Assembly: GCF_900100255.1 (NCBI RefSeq)
Contig: NZ_FMTS01000001.1
Coordinates: forward strand, 744,001-808,000
From: Asticcacaulis taihuensis
GTDB taxonomy: Bacteria > Pseudomonadota > Alphaproteobacteria > Caulobacterales > Caulobacteraceae
Direction: 5' to 3'
Length of the DNA stretch: 64,000 nt
Positions 8,732 through 16,916 of the stretch are shown piece after piece (the stretch's first letter is position 1; each line of letters opens with the position of its first letter). Made by a program: the position numbers and the translations under genes. A model generated the notes under the pieces. The model saw nothing but the letters and a program-made list of their open reading frames with translations. It was not told the DNA's origin and did not search any database.

Positions 8732-9018
8732 GCCAGCGGCTCACGAAAACTTTTCGTGACAAGTCAAGTCTGAAATACCGCACAATTAACCTGACAGGCC
8801 ATTGTTTTTATTAAATAATGCCGCATTTCCCTTGCGCCATCATTAACCCTTTAAGTTGCGCCACGTCATAATTTCGGCGTTTTTGCTGTTGAACACTGCG
8901 CCATACGCGCTAAGCCTTTCTGAGGGGGCTTTGGCGCCTTCGTCACACAATTTATATCCTTCGTCGCAGACCGGCATTTTCGGCTGCGAATACCTTGGAC
9001 TCAAAGGGGAATGTACGT
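8732..9018 (+). other. Intergenic region before the proline-rich lipoprotein, with a palindrome
   Basis: No gene is visible here. A near-perfect palindrome TCACGAAAA-C-TTTTCGTGA occupies 8741-8759, right after the prs remnant. Its one-base centre makes it a poor RNA hairpin but a possible protein-binding site. The stretch 8800-8890 is AT-richer than its surroundings and is the likely promoter area of the next gene, whose RBS is AAAGGGGA at 9004-9011. Confidence 0.4.
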
Positions 9019-10302
9019 ATGAAGCTGGCACTCACCAAGGGCTTTGGCACCAGCCTGATCGCCCTTAGCTTTGCCATAACCCTGGCCGGTACTCTGGCCG
9101 GCTGCGCAACTGATGCGCCACCGCCGGCACCGCCGCCACCGCCGCCGGCACCGGCTGGCCCGCCGGTCGCGCTCGCCAGCGAAATCTCCGATGCCGCCGC
9201 CGTCTACAAGGATTACATCGAGAAGGTCTCGGTCATGAGGGGCCAGTATGCCGACGGCGCCGCCATCCAGGCCCAGCTTGCCTCGGCTGAATCCTTCGAA
9301 CCCAACCAACTGGCACACGGCGCTGTGGCCTATGCCGCCATTGTGGCCATGCAGGAACCCGCTTTCCGCTCCATAATGCGCACCTATGCCGCCAATGACA
9401 CGACCCGCGCCGATATCAGGGCCAAGCTGATCGCCGATCCGGCTTATGCCGCGGTCATTCCCGGCGCCGATGCGGCCGCGCGCCGCGTCATCCTCGCGCT
9501 CAGCAGTGACGGCCAGTCCGTCTACAAGGCCGGGGCCGGCGTCAAACAGGCGGCCTATGACATTCAGCATGAAAAGTGGTCGAAGGAATTCGTGGCCGAC
9601 CGCGATGGCCGCCTGGCCCTCGCCAAGGCCAATTCCGTGACCCTCGCCAGCGTGCAGTCAGACGACAGCGCCCGGTTACTGGCGGCCGCCCTTTCCGGCC
9701 AGGGCCTCGTCACCAGCGCCGATACAGGCCAATCCACCGGCCAGAGCACGGTTCAGGTCGGCCTGCCGGTTCAGGCTACGCAAGCCACCCCGATAAACGG
9801 CGGTAACCCGGCCATGATCCCCGATGCGGGCACCGCCCCTGTGCCCGCCGAAGCCAGCGCGACTTCGGCCGCGACCAGCGTCTTCGATCGCCCCGACCTG
9901 TTCAACCAGCCCTATACCCAGGCGGTGAACCGCGCCCTGACGATCGCCGCCCTGGCCCTGCTTGGCGAAGGCGGCGAAACCAACCTGCCGACCCTTACCA
10001 GCCTGCTTGATGACGGCGATGGCCAGCGCTGCCTGCAGATGAGCAAGCTCAACCTCTATCAGTGCCTGGCCGTGGCCAAGCCGCATTATGAGGATGTGTT
10101 CTGTGTCGGCCAGCACGTCCTGATGGATACCGGCCAGTGCCTGGGCAAGATGTCGAGCAATGCGCTCAGCTTCGCGCCGGTCACCCGCGTCGGGTTCAAG
10201 GCGGACGGCACCTCGGCCTATGCCGATCCGAAGCCCTACCTCAAGCCGGCGCCGGTGAAGAAGGCAGCAAAGAAGAAGGTGGCGACCAAGAAGAAAAAGT
10301 AG
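9019..10302 (+). CDS. Proline-rich lipoprotein of unknown function
   Basis: This is a 427-residue predicted lipoprotein. The ATG at 9019 begins a signal peptide with the lipobox LAGC near residue 29. It is followed by a proline-rich linker of about 20 residues, mostly Pro and Ala, that could span periplasm or cell wall. The middle (residues 60-220) is helical and alanine-rich. A low-complexity Thr/Gln/Gly segment follows (TSADTGQSTGQSTVQ), then a cysteine-containing C-terminal module (CLQMSKLNLYQCLAVAKPHYEDVFCVGQHVLMDTGQC) with five cysteines, and a lysine-rich tail (KKAAKKKVATKKKK). The basic tail suggests contact with an anionic partner such as peptidoglycan or LPS, but that is speculation. 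No family is recognised. Confidence 0.8.
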   Translation: MKLALTKGFGTSLIALSFAITLAGTLAGCATDAPPPAPPPPPPAPAGPPVALASEISDAAAVYKDYIEKVSVMRGQYADGAAIQAQLASAESFEPNQLAHGAVAYAAIVAMQEPAFRSIMRTYAANDTTRADIRAKLIADPAYAAVIPGADAAARRVILALSSDGQSVYKAGAGVKQAAYDIQHEKWSKEFVADRDGRLALAKANSVTLASVQSDDSARLLAAALSGQGLVTSADTGQSTGQSTVQVGLPVQATQATPINGGNPAMIPDAGTAPVPAEASATSAATSVFDRPDLFNQPYTQAVNRALTIAALALLGEGGETNLPTLTSLLDDGDGQRCLQMSKLNLYQCLAVAKPHYEDVFCVGQHVLMDTGQCLGKMSSNALSFAPVTRVGFKADGTSAYADPKPYLKPAPVKKAAKKKVATKKKK

Positions 10303-10326
10303 TTTTTGGCGCTTGATTAAAGGTCG

Positions 10327-10363
10327 AAGGCGGCATGTCCCGGATGGGCGTGCCGCCTTTTTT
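10327..10363 (+). terminator. Intrinsic terminator after the lipoprotein gene
   Basis: AAGGCGGCA (10327-10335) and TGCCGCCTT (10351-10359) form a perfect 9-bp stem around a 15-base loop, followed by six T. Confidence 0.85.
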
Positions 10364-10473
10364 CCTTGCGACGGTTGCGTCCGGCGGCTTTGTCGTGTAT
10401 CGGGATCGCCTCCAGAAATTCGGACTGCCGGGCCAATTGTGGTACCGGCATATTTCTATTGAGGTTTATGGCT

Positions 10474-11082
10474 ATGGCCGACATTATTCTTGACGTTGAA
10501 GTACGTGAGCGCACCGGCAGCGGTGGCGCGCGTGAAATCCGCAATGCCGGCAAGTTGCCAGGCATTCTTTATGGTGGTGACAAGGCGCCCGTGCCGATCG
10601 CGGTCAACCTGAACGCCTTCCGCAAGGCGCTGGCCACCGGCAAGCTCAACGGTCACCTAGTGACCCTGAAGTACGGCAAGGAAACCCAGAAGGTCATCGC
10701 CAAGTCGATCGACTTTCACCCGGTCACCGATGTGCCGATCCACTTCGACCTGTACCGGGTCGATGAACATGCCGAAATCAAGATTTCGGTGCCGGTTCAC
10801 TTCAAGAACCACGAACTGTCGCCCGGCCTGAAGAAGGGCGCTGCCCTGAACATCGCCATCCACGAACTGGAAATCCTGGTTCCGGCCGACCACATCCCGG
10901 AAGACATCATCGTTGACCTCACCGGCCTTGAAATCGGCCAGAGCGTCCACGTCTCCGACCTGAAGCTGCCTTCGGACGTCAAGGCGCATGTCGCCGCCGG
11001 CGAAGTTGTCGCCTCGATCACCGCTTCGGGCGCGTCGAAGAGCGAAGACGCGGCGGAAGCCGCTGCCGCCTCGGAAGGCTAA
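10474..11082 (+). CDS. rplY: 50S ribosomal protein L25/general stress protein Ctc
   Basis: This is a long (CTC-type) bL25 of about 202 residues. It has an N-terminal 5S rRNA-binding L25 domain (DIILDVEVRERTGSGGAREI to about residue 95) and a C-terminal TL5-like beta domain from about 100 to 185. An Ala/Glu-rich tail follows. The protein binds 5S rRNA in the central protuberance of the large subunit. GAGG at 10461-10464 serves an ATG at 10474 with nine-base spacing; the in-frame ATG at 10468, two codons earlier, is too close but cannot be excluded. The gene is followed by pth, the standard rplY-pth-ychF order, yet a large inverted repeat with a terminator separates them. Confidence 0.93.
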   Translation: MADIILDVEVRERTGSGGAREIRNAGKLPGILYGGDKAPVPIAVNLNAFRKALATGKLNGHLVTLKYGKETQKVIAKSIDFHPVTDVPIHFDLYRVDEHAEIKISVPVHFKNHELSPGLKKGAALNIAIHELEILVPADHIPEDIIVDLTGLEIGQSVHVSDLKLPSDVKAHVAAGEVVASITASGASKSEDAAEAAAASEG

Positions 11083-11205
11083 TGGGGTTTGGGGGCTGTG
11101 CCCCCAAAATCTTCTTCTATTCAATAAAAAAGCCTCGCCCTTTTCGGGCGGGGCTTTTTTATTGACAAGGGAAAGGCTTGGGGGCACAGCCCCCAAACCC
11201 CATTA
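11080..11205. repeat. REPIN-like inverted repeat around a terminator, rplY-pth interval
   Basis: Two 28-base arms, 11080-11107 and 11178-11205, are perfect reverse complements. Each arm contains its own small palindrome (GGGGGCTGTGCCCCC or its complement). The left arm begins with the TAA stop of rplY and the right arm ends ten bases before the pth ATG. Two inverted palindromic units around a short spacer is the REPIN architecture of repetitive extragenic elements. Confidence 0.7.
11126..11160. terminator. Intrinsic terminator inside the rplY-pth inverted repeat
   Basis: A 15-bp stem is formed by AAAAAAGCCTCGCCC (11126-11140) and GGGCGGGGCTTTTTT (11146-11160), with one G-T pair and a five-base loop. 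It is flanked by A and T runs so it can work in both directions. Confidence 0.88.
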
Positions 11206-11215
11206 GTTTTCGGAG

Positions 11216-11854
11216 ATGCCCGTGTATCTGATCGTTGGCCTTGGCAATCCCGGTGCACAATACGCGAAGAACCGCCACAATATCGGCTTCATGATGATCG
11301 ACGAACTGATCCGCAGTCCCGCTTTCGGTCCGGAAAAGAAAAATTTTGACGGCATCACCTCCGACGGCCAGATCGAGACGGCAAAGGGCATGGAAAAAGT
11401 GCTGGCCCTTAAGCCGCAGACCTTCATGAACCTCTCCGGCCAGAGCGTGCAGAAGGCTATGCAGTTCTACAAGATCAAGCTGGAACGCGTGATCGTTTTC
11501 CACGATGAACTGGATCTCGCGCCCGGCCGCCTGCGCATGAAACTCGGCGGCGGCCATGCCGGCCATAATGGCTTGCGCTCGATCATGGCCAATATCGGCC
11601 CCAACTTCATGCGCGGTCGCATGGGCATCGGCCATCCCGGCGCCAAGGAAGATGTGCTGCATTGGGTGCTGGGTGATTTCGGCAAGTCGGACCAGGCATG
11701 GGTCAATGCCATGAACGACGCCTGCGTCCGCGCCCTGCCCGTGCTGCTCTCCGGTCTGCCCGACGCCGCCGAGCGCTACACCACCGAGGTGATGCGCCTG
11801 GCCCCGGCGCCCAAACTGGATACGCGGCAGTTGAATGCACAAAAGGACGGCTAG
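11216..11854 (+). CDS. pth: Peptidyl-tRNA hydrolase
   Basis: Pth frees tRNA from peptidyl-tRNA that drops off the ribosome. The 212-residue protein has LIVGLGNPGAQYAKNRHNIGF at the start, including the catalytic His near residue 21. It also has the substrate-binding blocks KPQTFMNLSGQSV near 67 and HDELDLAPGRLRMKLGGGHAGHNGLRS near 96. The C-terminus is slightly longer than in E. coli. The RBS TCGGAG lies directly between the repeat and the start codon, so the inverted repeat upstream could affect initiation. Confidence 0.95.
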   Translation: MPVYLIVGLGNPGAQYAKNRHNIGFMMIDELIRSPAFGPEKKNFDGITSDGQIETAKGMEKVLALKPQTFMNLSGQSVQKAMQFYKIKLERVIVFHDELDLAPGRLRMKLGGGHAGHNGLRSIMANIGPNFMRGRMGIGHPGAKEDVLHWVLGDFGKSDQAWVNAMNDACVRALPVLLSGLPDAAERYTTEVMRLAPAPKLDTRQLNAQKDG

Positions 11855-11921
11855 GACTGGTGCCATTACGAAAAATGCTTTAGGGAACAGCGCAATTTCC
11901 GTTTTCTGAAAAGCTTTTTCC

Positions 11922-13034
11922 ATGGCCCTTAAAGTCGCTATCGTTGGTCTGCCCAATGTCGGCAAGTCCACCCTGTTCAACGCCCTGACCCAGACGGCTT
12001 CGGCCCAGGCCGCCAACTACCCGTTCTGCACCATCGAGCCCAACACCGGCGATGTGGCCGTCCCGGAACCGCGCCTTGAGGTGCTGGCGAAGATTGTCGG
12101 CTCGAAGGAAATCATCCCCGCGCGCATGAACTTCGTCGATATCGCCGGCCTCGTGCGTGGCGCCTCCAAAGGCGAAGGCCTCGGCAACCAATTCCTGGCC
12201 AATATCCGTGACTGTGACGCGGTCGCCTTCGTGGCCCGCTGCTTCGTCAACACCGACATCACCCACGTCGAGGGCCGCATCGATCCGATCAGCGACCTGG
12301 AAATCATCGAAACCGAGTTGATGCTGGCCGATCTGGAATCGCTGGAAAAGCGCCTGCCGAATCTGGAAAAGCGCGCCAAATCCGGCGGCGACAAGGAAGC
12401 CGCCCTCACCGTCTCGCTGATCAATGCCGCGCTGGAAGAACTGCGCAACGGCCGTCCGGCCCGCGTAGCCTTTGAGAAGGGCAAGATCAGCAAGGAAGAC
12501 ACCAAGGCCTGGGAGATGCTGCAACTCTTAACTTCCAAGCCCGCCCTCTACGTCTGCAATGTCGAGGAAGACGCCGCCGCCACCGGCAACGAACTCTCCA
12601 CGAAAGTGGCCGAACGAGCCAAGGCCGACCATGCCAACAGCGTTGTCATCTCGGCGCAGATCGAGTCGGAAATCGCTCTTCTGGATGCCGACGAGCGCAA
12701 GGAGTTTCTGGAGACGCTCGGCCTGGAAGAACCCGGCCTGAACCGCCTGATCCGCGAAGCCTACAAGCTGCTGGGCCTGCAATCCTATTTCACGGTCGGC
12801 CCAAAGGAAGCCCGCGCCTGGACCATTCATGTCGGCGACACCGCCCCGCAGGCCGCCGGCGTCATCCATACGGATTTCGAGAAGGGCTTCATCCGCGCTG
12901 AAACCATCGCCTATGATGATTACGTCAAGTTCAACGGCGAAGCCGGCGCCAAGGAAGCCGGCAAGTTCCGTCAGGAAGGCAAGGAATACCTGGTCAAGGA
13001 CGGCGATGTCCTGAACTTCCGGTTTAATGTGTAG
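11922..13034 (+). CDS. ychF: Ribosome-binding ATPase YchF
   Basis: YchF is an Obg-family P-loop ATPase that binds ribosomes and is linked to oxidative stress responses. The 370 residues include the P loop GLPNVGKST near residue 9 and the switch region DIAGLVRGASKGEGLGNQF near 66. In place of the GTPase NKxD motif there is NVEED near 208, as expected for an ATP-preferring member. A coiled-coil insertion spans about 125-165. A C-terminal TGS domain with the block FFTVG-PKEARAWTI (here YFTVG) runs to the end. The stop codon is fused to a GGGGC/GCCCC hairpin. Confidence 0.96.
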   Translation: MALKVAIVGLPNVGKSTLFNALTQTASAQAANYPFCTIEPNTGDVAVPEPRLEVLAKIVGSKEIIPARMNFVDIAGLVRGASKGEGLGNQFLANIRDCDAVAFVARCFVNTDITHVEGRIDPISDLEIIETELMLADLESLEKRLPNLEKRAKSGGDKEAALTVSLINAALEELRNGRPARVAFEKGKISKEDTKAWEMLQLLTSKPALYVCNVEEDAAATGNELSTKVAERAKADHANSVVISAQIESEIALLDADERKEFLETLGLEEPGLNRLIREAYKLLGLQSYFTVGPKEARAWTIHVGDTAPQAAGVIHTDFEKGFIRAETIAYDDYVKFNGEAGAKEAGKFRQEGKEYLVKDGDVLNFRFNV

Positions 13035-13046
13035 GGGCTAAGCCCC
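13032..13046 (+). repeat. Stop-codon-fused GGGGC/GCCCC hairpin after ychF
   Basis: GGGGC (13034-13038) and GCCCC (13042-13046) flank TAA. The first G is the last base of the TAG stop codon. The same layout follows ccrM and, in variant form, rplY, atpF and argS. Confidence 0.55.
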
Positions 13047-13085
13047 CTCCGTCAGCGACACCGGCTCTTCGAGCCTCGCGCTGCC

Positions 13086-13118
13086 ACCTCCCCCGTACGC
13101 TACGCTACAGGGGAGGAA
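13086..13118. repeat. CACCTCCCC/GGGGAGG intergenic repeat unit
   Basis: CACCTCCCCC and AGGGGAGG flank a short spacer rich in TACGCTACGCTA. It is one of at least five places in the window with this repeat (also 16893, 19329, 19448 and 51102). Confidence 0.5.
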
Positions 13119-13125
13119 AAAATGA

Positions 13126-13161
13126 AAAAGCCCGCCGGATGATCTCCGACGGGCTTTTATT
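13126..13161. terminator. Terminator between ychF and petC
   Basis: AAAAGCCCGCCGGA (13126-13139) pairs with TCCGACGGGCTTTT (13145-13158) with a single mismatch, followed by ATTTT. The flanking A and T runs suit both convergent transcripts. Confidence 0.8.
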
Positions 13162-13181
13162 TTGCTTCGTAACTCAGTCGG

Positions 13182-13303
13182 GATAACCCGCTGTGAGGCG
13201 GCGAAAAATGTTAGCTCGGGAGCACCGGAGCGGAGTGTACTTCAGTACATGAGCACCGGAGCGCAGCGAGATGACGTTTTGCAGCCCCTCACAGCGGGTT
13301 ATC
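13182..13303. repeat. Inverted repeat element at the 3' end of petC
   Basis: Perfect 17-base arms GATAACCCGCTGTGAGG (13182-13198) and its complement (13287-13303) enclose two direct copies of GAGCACCGGAGCG (from about 13219 and 13251) around the small palindrome GTACTTCAGTAC. The right arm runs into the petC stop codon (13302-13304). It is most likely a dispersed intergenic element. Confidence 0.6.
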
Positions 13304-14162
13304 AGTGTTTGCCCCGCCAGACTTGCCGGTAAGCCGCATAGGTCACACCGGCCATCAGCAGCAGGAACAGGATGACCGACACGCCCATCTGCTTGCGCTC
13401 GGTGGCGTGCGGATCGCTGGCCCATTCGAGGAAGGCTGCCACATCCTGGGCTTCCTGTTTCAGGGTCGCCTTGGTGCCGTCGTCATAGGCCACCTTGTCA
13501 TCCGCCAAGGGGGGCGGCATGGCTAGGACGCCGCCCAGCGGCACCTTGTGCGGGTCGCCCTTCCAGGAAGTCGCCAGCGCGCCGTGGACATAAGGGTTAT
13601 AATGCTGGGTTGCCGCCACTTCCAGACCGGCCGGGGCCGGCTGGAATCCCGCCAGCATGGAGGCGACATAGTTGGCGCCGCCTTCCCGCGCCTTGGTAAT
13701 CACCGAAAGATCGGGCGGAATAGCGCCGCTGTTGGAGGCCTTGGCCGCCTCTTCGTTCTTGAAAGGCGACGGGAAGCGATCCGAGGTCGTGGCCTTGCGG
13801 GTGATTTCGTCACCGGTATCCGGATCGATATCAGCGACATCGAATTCCGAAGCGATCTGCTTCACCACCGGGTTGTCGTTCGGGTTCTTGTACTTCGGAT
13901 CGTAGAAGGGACCGCCCTTCTGGCCAAGATTACGGAACGACATCAGGTGCATCGAGTGACAGGCCGAGCAGACCTCACGATAGACCTTGTAGCCGCGCTG
14001 CAACTGCGCCTGGTCGAAGGTGCCAAACGGCCCCTCGAAGGTGAAGTGATGGTCCTCCGGCTCCTTGAAGCCTTCGCTGGCCATGGCGGCACCGGCGGTC
14101 AGGGAAACCACCAGGGCCAGACCGGCCGCAACCTTCAGGGTTTTCGTCATAAAGCTATTCAT
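13302..14162 (-). CDS. petC: Cytochrome c1 of the bc1 complex
   Basis: This 286-residue protein is the c-type haem subunit of complex III, which passes electrons from the Rieske protein to soluble cytochrome c. It has a signal peptide (MNSFMTKTLKVAAGLALVVS, cleaved near AMA). The haem site CSACH is near residue 61 with HLMSFRNL after it, and there is one C-terminal membrane anchor (VSVILFLLLMAGVTYAAY). The ATG at 14162 lies six bases after the petB stop, so it belongs to petABC. Separate petB and petC genes, not a fused fbcH, are typical of alphaproteobacteria. The stop overlaps an inverted repeat. Confidence 0.94.
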   Translation of the reverse strand: MNSFMTKTLKVAAGLALVVSLTAGAAMASEGFKEPEDHHFTFEGPFGTFDQAQLQRGYKVYREVCSACHSMHLMSFRNLGQKGGPFYDPKYKNPNDNPVVKQIASEFDVADIDPDTGDEITRKATTSDRFPSPFKNEEAAKASNSGAIPPDLSVITKAREGGANYVASMLAGFQPAPAGLEVAATQHYNPYVHGALATSWKGDPHKVPLGGVLAMPPPLADDKVAYDDGTKATLKQEAQDVAAFLEWASDPHATERKQMGVSVILFLLLMAGVTYAAYRQVWRGKH

Positions 14163-14167
14163 GTGAC

Positions 14168-15478
14168 TTAACCCTTTTTCTTGGCGTGGGCGGCCAGGAC
14201 AGCTTCGGAGATCGAGGCCGGCACGGGCAGCGGGTCTTCCTTCAGGCCGATCCACGGCATGATGATCAGGAAGAAGGCGAAATAATAGACGGCCAGAAGC
14301 TGCGACAGCCAGACGACCTTGAGGCCAAGCGGATTGCCATGCGCATCCGTGGTGATCGAGAACACCAGGTTATCCGGCAGTTGCCCGCCACACCAGCCAA
14401 GACCGATACAGGCCAGGACGAACAGGACGAAGAACCAGCGCATGACCGGACGGTAACGCATCGACTTGACCTTCGAGGTATCCAGCCACGGCAGGGCGAA
14501 GATCAGGGCGATGGCACCGAACATGGCGGTGACGCCCAGGAGCTTCGCTGGTATCGGCCCGATATCGAAGGTGATGGCGCGCAGGATGGCGTAGAAGGGC
14601 AGCATGTACCATTCGGGCACAATGTGCGACGGCGTCTGCAGCGGGTTGGCCTTCACATAGTTGTCGGCATGGCCCATGGCGTCCGGCGCAAAGAAGACGA
14701 ACACAGCGAACACGATCAGGAAGAAGATCATGGCCAGGCCGTCTTTCACCGTGGCGTAGGGTGTGAACGGCAGGGTGTCTTCCTTGGACTTGATCTCGAC
14801 GCCGGTCGGGTTGTTTTGGCCCACCACATGCAGCGCCCAGATATGCAGGACGACGACGCCGGCGATGACGAACGGCAGCAGGTAGTGCAGCGAGAAGAAG
14901 CGGTTCAGCGTCGGGTTATCGACCGCGAACCCGCCCTGCAGCCAGGTCAGGATCGACGGGCCGACCACCGGGATGGCGCCGATCAGGTTGGTGATGACGA
15001 CCGCGCCGTAATAGGACATCTGGCCCCAAGGCAGAACGTAGCCCATGAAGGCGGTGGCAATCATCAGGAAGTAAATGATACAACCGAGCAGCCATAGGAC
15101 TTCGCGCGGTGCCTTGTAGGAACCGTAATAGAGGCCGCGGAACATGTGGATATAGACGGCGAAGAAGAACATCGACGCGCCGTTGGCGTGAACATAGCGG
15201 ATCAGCCAGCCATAGTTGACATCGCGCATGATGCGCTCGACGGAATCGAACGCCAGGTCGGCATTGGCCGTATAGTGCATGGCCAGGATGATGCCGGTCA
15301 GGATCTGCACGCCCAGGCAGAGCGACAGGATGCCACCGAAGGTCCACCAGTAGTTCAGGTTCTTCGGGGTCGGGTAATCAACAAAGCTGTCATAGGCCAG
15401 GCGGACGATCGGCAGGCGCGAATCCAGCCACTTTTCAATGCCGGATTTCGGCTCATAGGTCGAGGGATGATCGCTCAT
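14168..15478 (-). CDS. petB: Cytochrome b of the bc1 complex
   Basis: Cytochrome b holds the two b haems and the quinol oxidation and quinone reduction sites. The 436-residue length includes the usual eight membrane helices. Haem-ligand regions are visible as [13 protein letters not shown]-like [22 protein letters not shown] near residue 95 and [22 protein letters not shown] near 196. The quinol-site PEWY motif occurs in [17 protein letters not shown] near residue 283. The start ATG abuts the petA stop codon directly, so translation is probably coupled. Confidence 0.96.
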   Translation of the reverse strand: MSDHPSTYEPKSGIEKWLDSRLPIVRLAYDSFVDYPTPKNLNYWWTFGGILSLCLGVQILTGIILAMHYTANADLAFDSVERIMRDVNYGWLIRYVHANGASMFFFAVYIHMFRGLYYGSYKAPREVLWLLGCIIYFLMIATAFMGYVLPWGQMSYYGAVVITNLIGAIPVVGPSILTWLQGGFAVDNPTLNRFFSLHYLLPFVIAGVVVLHIWALHVVGQNNPTGVEIKSKEDTLPFTPYATVKDGLAMIFFLIVFAVFVFFAPDAMGHADNYVKANPLQTPSHIVPEWYMLPFYAILRAITFDIGPIPAKLLGVTAMFGAIALIFALPWLDTSKVKSMRYRPVMRWFFVLFVLACIGLGWCGGQLPDNLVFSITTDAHGNPLGLKVVWLSQLLAVYYFAFFLIIMPWIGLKEDPLPVPASISEAVLAAHAKKKG

Positions 15479-16012
15479 TTAGCCCACCTTGATCTTGGTG
15501 TCGGACAGGAAGGTGTACTCAGGCACTTCAAGATTCTTCGGCGCCGGTCCCTGACGGATGCGGCCCGACGTGTCGTATTCCGAACCGTGGCAGGGGCAGA
15601 ACCAGCCGCCGTAATCACCGGTACCGAAATTGGGCACGCAGCCGAGGTGCGTACAGACGCCGATCAGCACGAGATACTGTTCATGGCCGGCCTTCACGCG
15701 TTCGGCATCGGTCTGCGGATCACGCAGGGTCTTGATATCGACCGCCTTGGCTTCGGCGATTTCCTTCTTGGTGCGATAACGAACAAAGAGCGGCTTGCCG
15801 CGCCATTTGACGACCGCCTGCATCCCTTCTTCCACCTTGGAGAGGTCGTATTCGATCGAAGCGAGCGCCAGGGTATCGGCCGCCGGATTCATCTGGCCGA
15901 TCAGCGGCACCGCCACCATGGCCGCGGCGCCGACAGCCCCCGCGCCGGCTGCAATGTAGATAAAGTCACGACGATTCGGATCTTGCCCGACGTCCGTCAC
16001 AGGTTCGCTCAC
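15479..16012 (-). CDS. petA: Rieske iron-sulfur subunit of the bc1 complex
   Basis: This 177-residue Rieske protein accepts the first electron from quinol. I start it at the GTG at 16012, which follows GAGGTGG; the ORF remains open upstream to 16075 but adds atypical sequence. [19 protein letters not shown] near residue 15 is a twin-arginine motif with the membrane anchor, as expected for Rieske proteins exported folded through Tat. The 2Fe-2S ligands lie in CTHLGC near 126 and CPCHGS near 146. It is the first gene of petABC. Confidence 0.95.
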   Translation of the reverse strand: MSEPVTDVGQDPNRRDFIYIAAGAGAVGAAAMVAVPLIGQMNPAADTLALASIEYDLSKVEEGMQAVVKWRGKPLFVRYRTKKEIAEAKAVDIKTLRDPQTDAERVKAGHEQYLVLIGVCTHLGCVPNFGTGDYGGWFCPCHGSEYDTSGRIRQGPAPKNLEVPEYTFLSDTKIKVG

Positions 16013-16364
16013 CTTGCCACCTCTTCGTTTCTCAAGCCGGACCAGGATTTTACGCCCCGTGCCCGACACCCTCAAAAATTCTTAATCACTCATGACTGAT
16101 TCCGTTAACAAAGACACGCTCTGCAACAGGCACACGCCAAGAATCCGGCACGTATATTCATACCAACTGCGTCTATAACCACAATTCCGTGACGGATACA
16201 AACCGCCAAAACACTTTTCTTGTCTAATTTTCGCCGCACTCAGGATGCTTTTCCGACAAATCGCTGCGAATGGCTTGCAGCATGGCGTTTTGCGCTGGAC
16301 ATTTGCCCGCCGGGGCGGTGAAAACGCCGGCACCACGCTTCCTCATCCGCAAGAGCAGACCGCA
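16013..16364. other. Upstream region shared by petA and trmL
   Basis: This stretch of about 350 bp separates the divergent petABC operon and trmL. It is AT-richer between 16080 and 16260, so promoters for both directions should lie there. I see no terminator, no FNR-type box and no convincing short gene. An 84-codon minus-strand frame at 16082-16336 has no RBS and no recognisable features. Confidence 0.4.
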
Positions 16365-16844
16365 ATGCGCCTGGCGCTATACCAGCCGGATATCCCGCAA
16401 AACCTTGGCGCCGCCATTCGCCTGAGCGCCGCTTTCGAGATTGATCTCGATGTCATCGAGCCGTGCGGCTTTCCGCTCGGCGACAAAGCCATCAAGCGCG
16501 CGGCCATGGATTATGGCCGCTGCGCCAAAGTGTCGCACCATGTGTCATGGTCTGCCTATCTTGATTTCCTATGGGCGGACATGCCGGCCGCGCGGCTGGT
16601 GCTATTCACCACCAAATCGGCCGAACCGGCCTATGACTTCACTTTTCGGCCTGACGATATCCTGCTGATGGGCCGCGAAAGCGCCGGTGTGCCGGATGAG
16701 GTCCATGCCCGCGCCGACGCCCGGCTGTTTATCCCGATCAGCGCCGAGGCGCGTTCGATCAATGTCATCAACGCGGCCAGCATGGCGCTGGGCGAAGCAT
16801 TGCGGCAGACAAACGGCTTCCCGGTGCGCAAACACCTACCTTAA
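16365..16844 (+). CDS. trmL: tRNA (cytidine(34)-2'-O)-methyltransferase
   Basis: This 159-residue SPOUT-class enzyme 2'-O-methylates the wobble C or cmnm5U of tRNA-Leu isoacceptors. It starts MRLALYQPDIPQNLGAAIRL; the ATG at 16365 gives the usual family length. The C-terminal trefoil-knot SAM site is seen in LLMGRESAGVPDEV near residue 102 and IPISAEARSINVINAASMALGEALRQ near 123. It stands alone between the pet operon and hemN, convergent with hemN, with a repeat unit in the short gap. Confidence 0.93.
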   Translation: MRLALYQPDIPQNLGAAIRLSAAFEIDLDVIEPCGFPLGDKAIKRAAMDYGRCAKVSHHVSWSAYLDFLWADMPAARLVLFTTKSAEPAYDFTFRPDDILLMGRESAGVPDEVHARADARLFIPISAEARSINVINAASMALGEALRQTNGFPVRKHLP

Positions 16845-16864
16845 GCAAGAGATCCCACCACCCC

Positions 16865-16913
16865 GCCGCAAGGGCGGCGCGGTCCCCCTCCCCGACAAGC
16901 GGGGAGGTACAAG
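16865..16913. repeat. CTCCCC/GGGGAG repeat unit after trmL
   Basis: CCCCCTCCCC-GACAAG-CGGGGAGG (about 16884-16908) forms a hairpin, preceded by a smaller CCGCCGC-AAG-GGCGGCG one. It is another member of the CACCTCCCC/GGGGAGG family and lies just before the hemN stop codon. Confidence 0.5.
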
Positions 16914-16916
16914 GGA

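Noticed and set aside
13174-13425. 83-codon minus-strand frame at the petC end
   Set aside because: Lies in another frame of petC and runs through the inverted repeat element.
16082-16336. 84-codon minus-strand frame between petA and trmL
   Set aside because: No RBS, cysteine and serine-rich without pattern, in the expected promoter region.
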